From JACJWR01 sp964627505 (GTDB lineage Bacteria; Actinomycetota; Actinomycetes; S36-B12; UBA10799), in assembly GCA_964627505.1 (NCBI GenBank), contig CAZVKB010000016.1, positions 1 to 35,739 of the forward strand: a stretch of 35,739 bases of DNA, given 5' to 3'. A program made the translations under genes and the position numbers. The notes under the pieces were generated by a model. The model had not been told where the DNA came from. It saw only the letters and a program-made list of their open reading frames with translations, and did not search any database. This document shows positions 33,325-35,739 of the stretch, one piece after another (the stretch's first letter is position 1; the number at the start of each line of letters is the position of its first letter).

Positions 33325-34134
33325 TCAGTCGCGGTTGTGGCTGCACGCGGGATGCGAACCAGCGGCGACGAGTTCCTGGACTGTTTGGCGAGGGTTGCCG
33401 CCAGTGACCAAAGTTTCCCCGACCAGAACGGCGTCGGCGCCTTCGGCGGCGTAGGCCAAGAGATCGTGAGCCCCCCGGACGCCGGACTCCGCGATCCGCA
33501 CTACGTGTTTGGGCAACGTGTGGGCCACCGCCCCGAAAGTGGAACGGTCGACCTCCAGGGTGCGCAGATTGCGGGCGTTGATGCCGATGATGGTGGCGCC
33601 TGCCGCTACGGCCCGGCGGCCCTCCTCCTCGTCGTGGATTTCCACCAAGGGGGTCAGGCCGATTGACATCGCCCGTTCCACCAGCGATTCCAGCCGCGAC
33701 TGATCCAAGGCCGCCACAATCAACAGCGCCAGATCCGCGCCATACGCGCGGGCCTCCCACAACTGGTAGCTCGTGACGATGAAGTCCTTGCGCAGGATCG
33801 GCACATCCACCGCCGAACGCACCGCGGCGAGGTCGGCGAGGCTGCCGCCGAAACGGCGCTCCTCAGTGAGCACGCTGATGGCTGCTGCTCCCCCTGCCTC
33901 ATAGTCGGCAGCCAGACTTGCGGGGTCGTCGATGGCGGCAAGTTGCCCTTTGCTGGGGCTCGACCGCTTGACTTCGGCGATCACTTTCACCCCAGGCGCG
34001 GAGAGCATCGCACGGACGTCGCGGGCAGGAGGTTGTTCGGCGGCTTTGCGTTTGACATCGTCGAGTGGCACGGCACGTTCCCGTTCGGCGAGGTCTTCGC
34101 GCACCCCGATGAGGATGTCGTGCAGCACGTTCAC
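33325..34134 (-). CDS. trpC: Indole-3-glycerol phosphate synthase
   Basis: A 269-residue single-function TrpC (no fused TrpF). TIM barrel with VIAEVKRSSPSKGQL (catalytic Lys), LTEERRFGGSLADL, ILRKDFIVTSYQLWEARAYG, LVEIHDEEE, IGINARNLRTLEVD and VAESGV-type (RIAESGVRGA) motifs. It closes the ring of CdRP to give indole-glycerol phosphate for TrpA. The GTG start follows TAACCT by 6 nt without a ribosome binding site, so the trpCBA group seems to have its own leaderless promoter. No Trp-codon leader peptide was seen. trpE, trpD and trpF are not in the window. Confidence 0.97.
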   Translation of the reverse strand: MNVLHDILIGVREDLAERERAVPLDDVKRKAAEQPPARDVRAMLSAPGVKVIAEVKRSSPSKGQLAAIDDPASLAADYEAGGAAAISVLTEERRFGGSLADLAAVRSAVDVPILRKDFIVTSYQLWEARAYGADLALLIVAALDQSRLESLVERAMSIGLTPLVEIHDEEEGRRAVAAGATIIGINARNLRTLEVDRSTFGAVAHTLPKHVVRIAESGVRGAHDLLAYAAEGADAVLVGETLVTGGNPRQTVQELVAAGSHPACSHNRD

Positions 34135-34140
34135 GCGCTC

Positions 34141-34146
34141 AGGTTA
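34141..34146 (-). promoter_or_regulatory. Putative leaderless -10 hexamer of trpCBA
   Basis: TAACCT on the minus strand is followed by exactly 6 nt (GAGCGC) and the trpC GTG. It lies in the 55-nt gap after the DUF2752 gene. Confidence 0.45.
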
Positions 34147-34189
34147 GCCCTCACGAGTTTGGCCATGTTTGCGCGGGGGCGATGCGGGT

Positions 34190-34663
34190 TCAGCCAGAGG
34201 CGAGGAAAGCACCGAAGGGCAGGTTGCGCAGGACGGTGAAAATCACCACCAGCGCCGTCAGCGCAATCATCGACCAGCGGGCGGTGCGCTCTGGCGTGGG
34301 TGCTGGGCGCTTGCCGGTCCAGGCGAAATACAGGGTGCGACCGAGCAGAAAGAGCACGAACGGAACGGCGATCACCCACAGGGCGTTGTGACCCAACGCC
34401 CCCATGATGTCGCCATGTGCCAGATCATGCGTGGCTCGCAGACCCCCGCAGCCGGGACAATCCAGACCGGCGAGAGCTTTGGTCGGGCACAGCGGATAGT
34501 GACCTGGTTCGTTGGGGTCGACTAGCGCGATGTAGACCGTGCTGACAGCCAGCCCGCCTACCAACACCAACGGAGCCACCATGCGAGTACGCCTGGGCCG
34601 AGTGTCGATGGTGTGGCCTTCGTCGGTGCGCGCGAAGTGCGATTCGGTGGTGACCTGGCTCAT
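34190..34663 (-). CDS. DUF2752 family membrane protein
   Basis: A 157-residue protein with two to three membrane helices (near 28-48, 95-115 and 130-150) and the DUF2752 signature: CPTKALAGLDCPGCGGLRATHDLAHGD (given here as its parts C-x10-CPGCGG then RATH). The Cys cluster in this loop might bind metal or form disulfides; function unknown. Its ATG overlaps the CD225 gene stop by 4 nt. Confidence 0.86.
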   Translation of the reverse strand: MSQVTTESHFARTDEGHTIDTRPRRTRMVAPLVLVGGLAVSTVYIALVDPNEPGHYPLCPTKALAGLDCPGCGGLRATHDLAHGDIMGALGHNALWVIAVPFVLFLLGRTLYFAWTGKRPAPTPERTARWSMIALTALVVIFTVLRNLPFGAFLASG

Positions 34664-34956
34664 GTGCGTACCTGCTCAATCAGAGTGAAACCGGACCCGC
34701 TCGCTATCGCCCAAGTTACGACTGCCAAGAAGAAAAAGAAGCCGATGAATACCCACATGCGCGCCCGGCGCGCCCACCGGTGCGCCCGCTCGACATCGCC
34801 GTCGTGCCAAGCACGATGCACCCCTGCGGCGTAAGCCACGGCGATGAGTCCGGTGATGGGCATGCAGCACAGGGTAGTCAATATTGCTGGAATCAGCCAG
34901 GAACTCGGCGGCCCCAGGGGTGTCGGCGCGTTGGCCGAAGGTGGGGTGGCTGTCAT
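34660..34956 (-). CDS. CD225/dispanin family small membrane protein
   Basis: A 98-residue protein with a Pro-rich N-terminus (1-18) and two hydrophobic segments. The first carries the CD225 hallmark (SWLIPAILTTLCCMPITGLI with the double Cys), then VAYAAGVHRAWHDGDVERAH and RRARMWVFIGFFFF, matching the intramembrane helix, conserved loop and second helix of interferon-induced-transmembrane-like (dispanin) proteins. Bacterial members often sit with DUF2752 genes, as here; role unknown. It overlaps both neighbours by 4 nt. Confidence 0.88.
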   Translation of the reverse strand: MTATPPSANAPTPLGPPSSWLIPAILTTLCCMPITGLIAVAYAAGVHRAWHDGDVERAHRWARRARMWVFIGFFFFLAVVTWAIASGSGFTLIEQVRT

Positions 34957-35739
34957 CTGTTCATGCTACGAGGCGGCTCCGACCCATTTCGGCGGCCGTT
35001 GTGGTTGGACCCGGCTGTGGGTAGCGTGATCGTGAAGCGGGCACCGCCTTCAGGTGCTTGACCGGCCGTCGCGTTTCCTCCCAAGCGATGAGCCAATCGG
35101 CCGACCAAAGCCAGTCCGACCCCCGAACCTACTGCCCGCACCCCGCGGTAACGGCTGTACAACTCGGCCGGTTCGAAAGCCACGTCGATGTCGTCCGGGG
35201 TAAGTCCCGGGCCGCCATCACGTACGTCAATCACCAGATCCGCTGCATCGGCGTGGGCAGCCAGCACGATCGGACGGCCAGGTGGCGTCATGCGTAGCGC
35301 GTTCGCGAGCAAGTTGTCCAAGATCTGTCGCAGGCGCACCGGGTCGGTGATCATCACAATCGGTTCGCTCGGCAAATCCGCAGTGAAATCCACACCTTCC
35401 GCTTCGCAGCGATCACCCCAGACGGCGGCGGCATCTGCCAGCATCGGCGCAACGTCCACTGAGGCGGCATCGATCCGCACTTCCCGGGCTCCCATGCGGG
35501 CGAGATCGAGCAAGTCGGCCACGAGGCGGTCAAGTCGGGCCGCTTCAGAGGTCAACAGGCTAGCTGTGGCAGGCACATCCGCGGCATCCACCACACCATC
35601 GGCAAGCGCTTCGGAATAGCCGCGGATCGAAGTCAACGGAGTGCGTAGTTCGTGGGACACCGACAGCAGGAACTCCCGTTGCCGCGCCTCGCTGATGGTC
35701 AAGGCTGCATTCAGATCGTTGAGTGACTCGGCCACCTCG
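34953..35739 (-). CDS. Sensor histidine kinase, C-terminal part (cut by window edge)
   Basis: The 5' part continues beyond position 35739; the frame is open to the edge and the first visible residues (VAESLNDLNAAL) look like the end of a HAMP linker. Visible domains: HisKA with phospho-acceptor His in SVSHELRTPLTSIRGYSEAL, then the HATPase domain with an N-box DNLLANALRMTPPG, G1 box DVRDGGPGL, and G2 box GSGVGLALVGRLAH. It would phosphorylate a response regulator encoded outside the window. Its 3' end overlaps the CD225 gene by 4 nt, linking the kinase to the CD225-DUF2752 pair. Confidence 0.95.
   Translation of the reverse strand, partial: EVAESLNDLNAALTISEARQREFLLSVSHELRTPLTSIRGYSEALADGVVDAADVPATASLLTSEAARLDRLVADLLDLARMGAREVRIDAASVDVAPMLADAAAVWGDRCEAEGVDFTADLPSEPIVMITDPVRLRQILDNLLANALRMTPPGRPIVLAAHADAADLVIDVRDGGPGLTPDDIDVAFEPAELYSRYRGVRAVGSGVGLALVGRLAHRLGGNATAGQAPEGGARFTITLPTAGSNHNGRRNGSEPPRSMNR

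Noticed and set aside
32010..33407. 465-codon plus-strand frame across trpB
   Set aside because: Shadow of trpB on the opposite strand; no recognisable domains.
33276..34189. Tryptophan attenuator leader or TrpM-like small gene near trpC and trpB
   Set aside because: The gaps are only 49 and 55 nt and contain no short frame with Trp codons and no terminator-type hairpin.
1..35739. CRISPR arrays, tRNA or rRNA genes, phage genes or a defence island
   Set aside because: None seen; no regularly spaced repeats, no cloverleaf-like gaps, and apart from the IS630 element no mobile-element genes.

Overview
The window looks like chromosome from a high-GC Actinomycetota (actinobacterium). Coding regions are strongly G/C-biased at third positions, GTG starts are common, and gene blocks match actinobacterial neighbourhoods: infC-rpmI-rplT-rRNA methyltransferase-pheS-pheT with divergent DUF1844 and SseB-like genes; trpC-trpB-trpA followed by lgt; gltB-gltD; hisE-hisG; and an AccD3-type carboxyltransferase. 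The PheS carries a Cys-rich insertion that I recall from actinobacterial PheS. A run of 100 N (16729-16828) inside the sseB-like gene suggests a scaffolded draft or metagenome assembly. I cannot name the genus. No tRNA, rRNA or CRISPR array was seen, and no gene-free stretch exceeds about 300 bases.

Layout. 1-9.8 kb is accessory: a small membrane protein, an unrecognised 499-residue Rossmann-like protein, a TetR regulator, two paralogous type IV pilin-like genes separated by an IS630-family insertion sequence, a serine beta-lactamase-like lipoprotein, a two-domain VOC protein, and a large lipoprotein with a papain-like Cys/His pattern. 9.8-16.3 kb is the translation block on the minus strand (IF3, L35, L20, rRNA 2'-O-methyltransferase, PheRS alpha and beta) with a divergent DUF1844 gene. 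16.3-21.5 kb holds the gapped sseB-like gene, accD3, and a plus-strand group (DUF998 membrane protein, alpha/beta hydrolase, FAD oxidoreductase). 21.5-35.7 kb is one long minus-strand run, read from right to left: histidine kinase (cut by the window edge), CD225 protein, DUF2752 protein, trpC, trpB, trpA, VKOR, DsbA-like protein, lgt, gltB, gltD, hisE, hisG.

How the genes work together. The right half is amino-acid supply: GOGAT provides glutamate, TrpCBA finish tryptophan, and HisG/HisE start histidine. Inserted among them is an envelope-protein module (VKOR reoxidising a membrane-anchored DsbA-like thioredoxin, and Lgt lipidating lipoproteins). Lgt has clear candidate substrates in this window: the two lipobox proteins at 5.6 and 8.1 kb.

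No complete novel defence or biosynthetic system is visible. The most interesting signals are regulatory. Several genes have a TANNNT hexamer 6-7 nt before the start codon, as expected for leaderless mRNAs. One such hexamer lies in a 14-bp perfect palindrome exactly centred between the divergent accD3 and DUF998 genes. The IS630 element has inserted at the TA of another such hexamer in front of a pilin gene and has rebuilt it through its TA duplication. A 17-bp tandem repeat sits just upstream of gltB.
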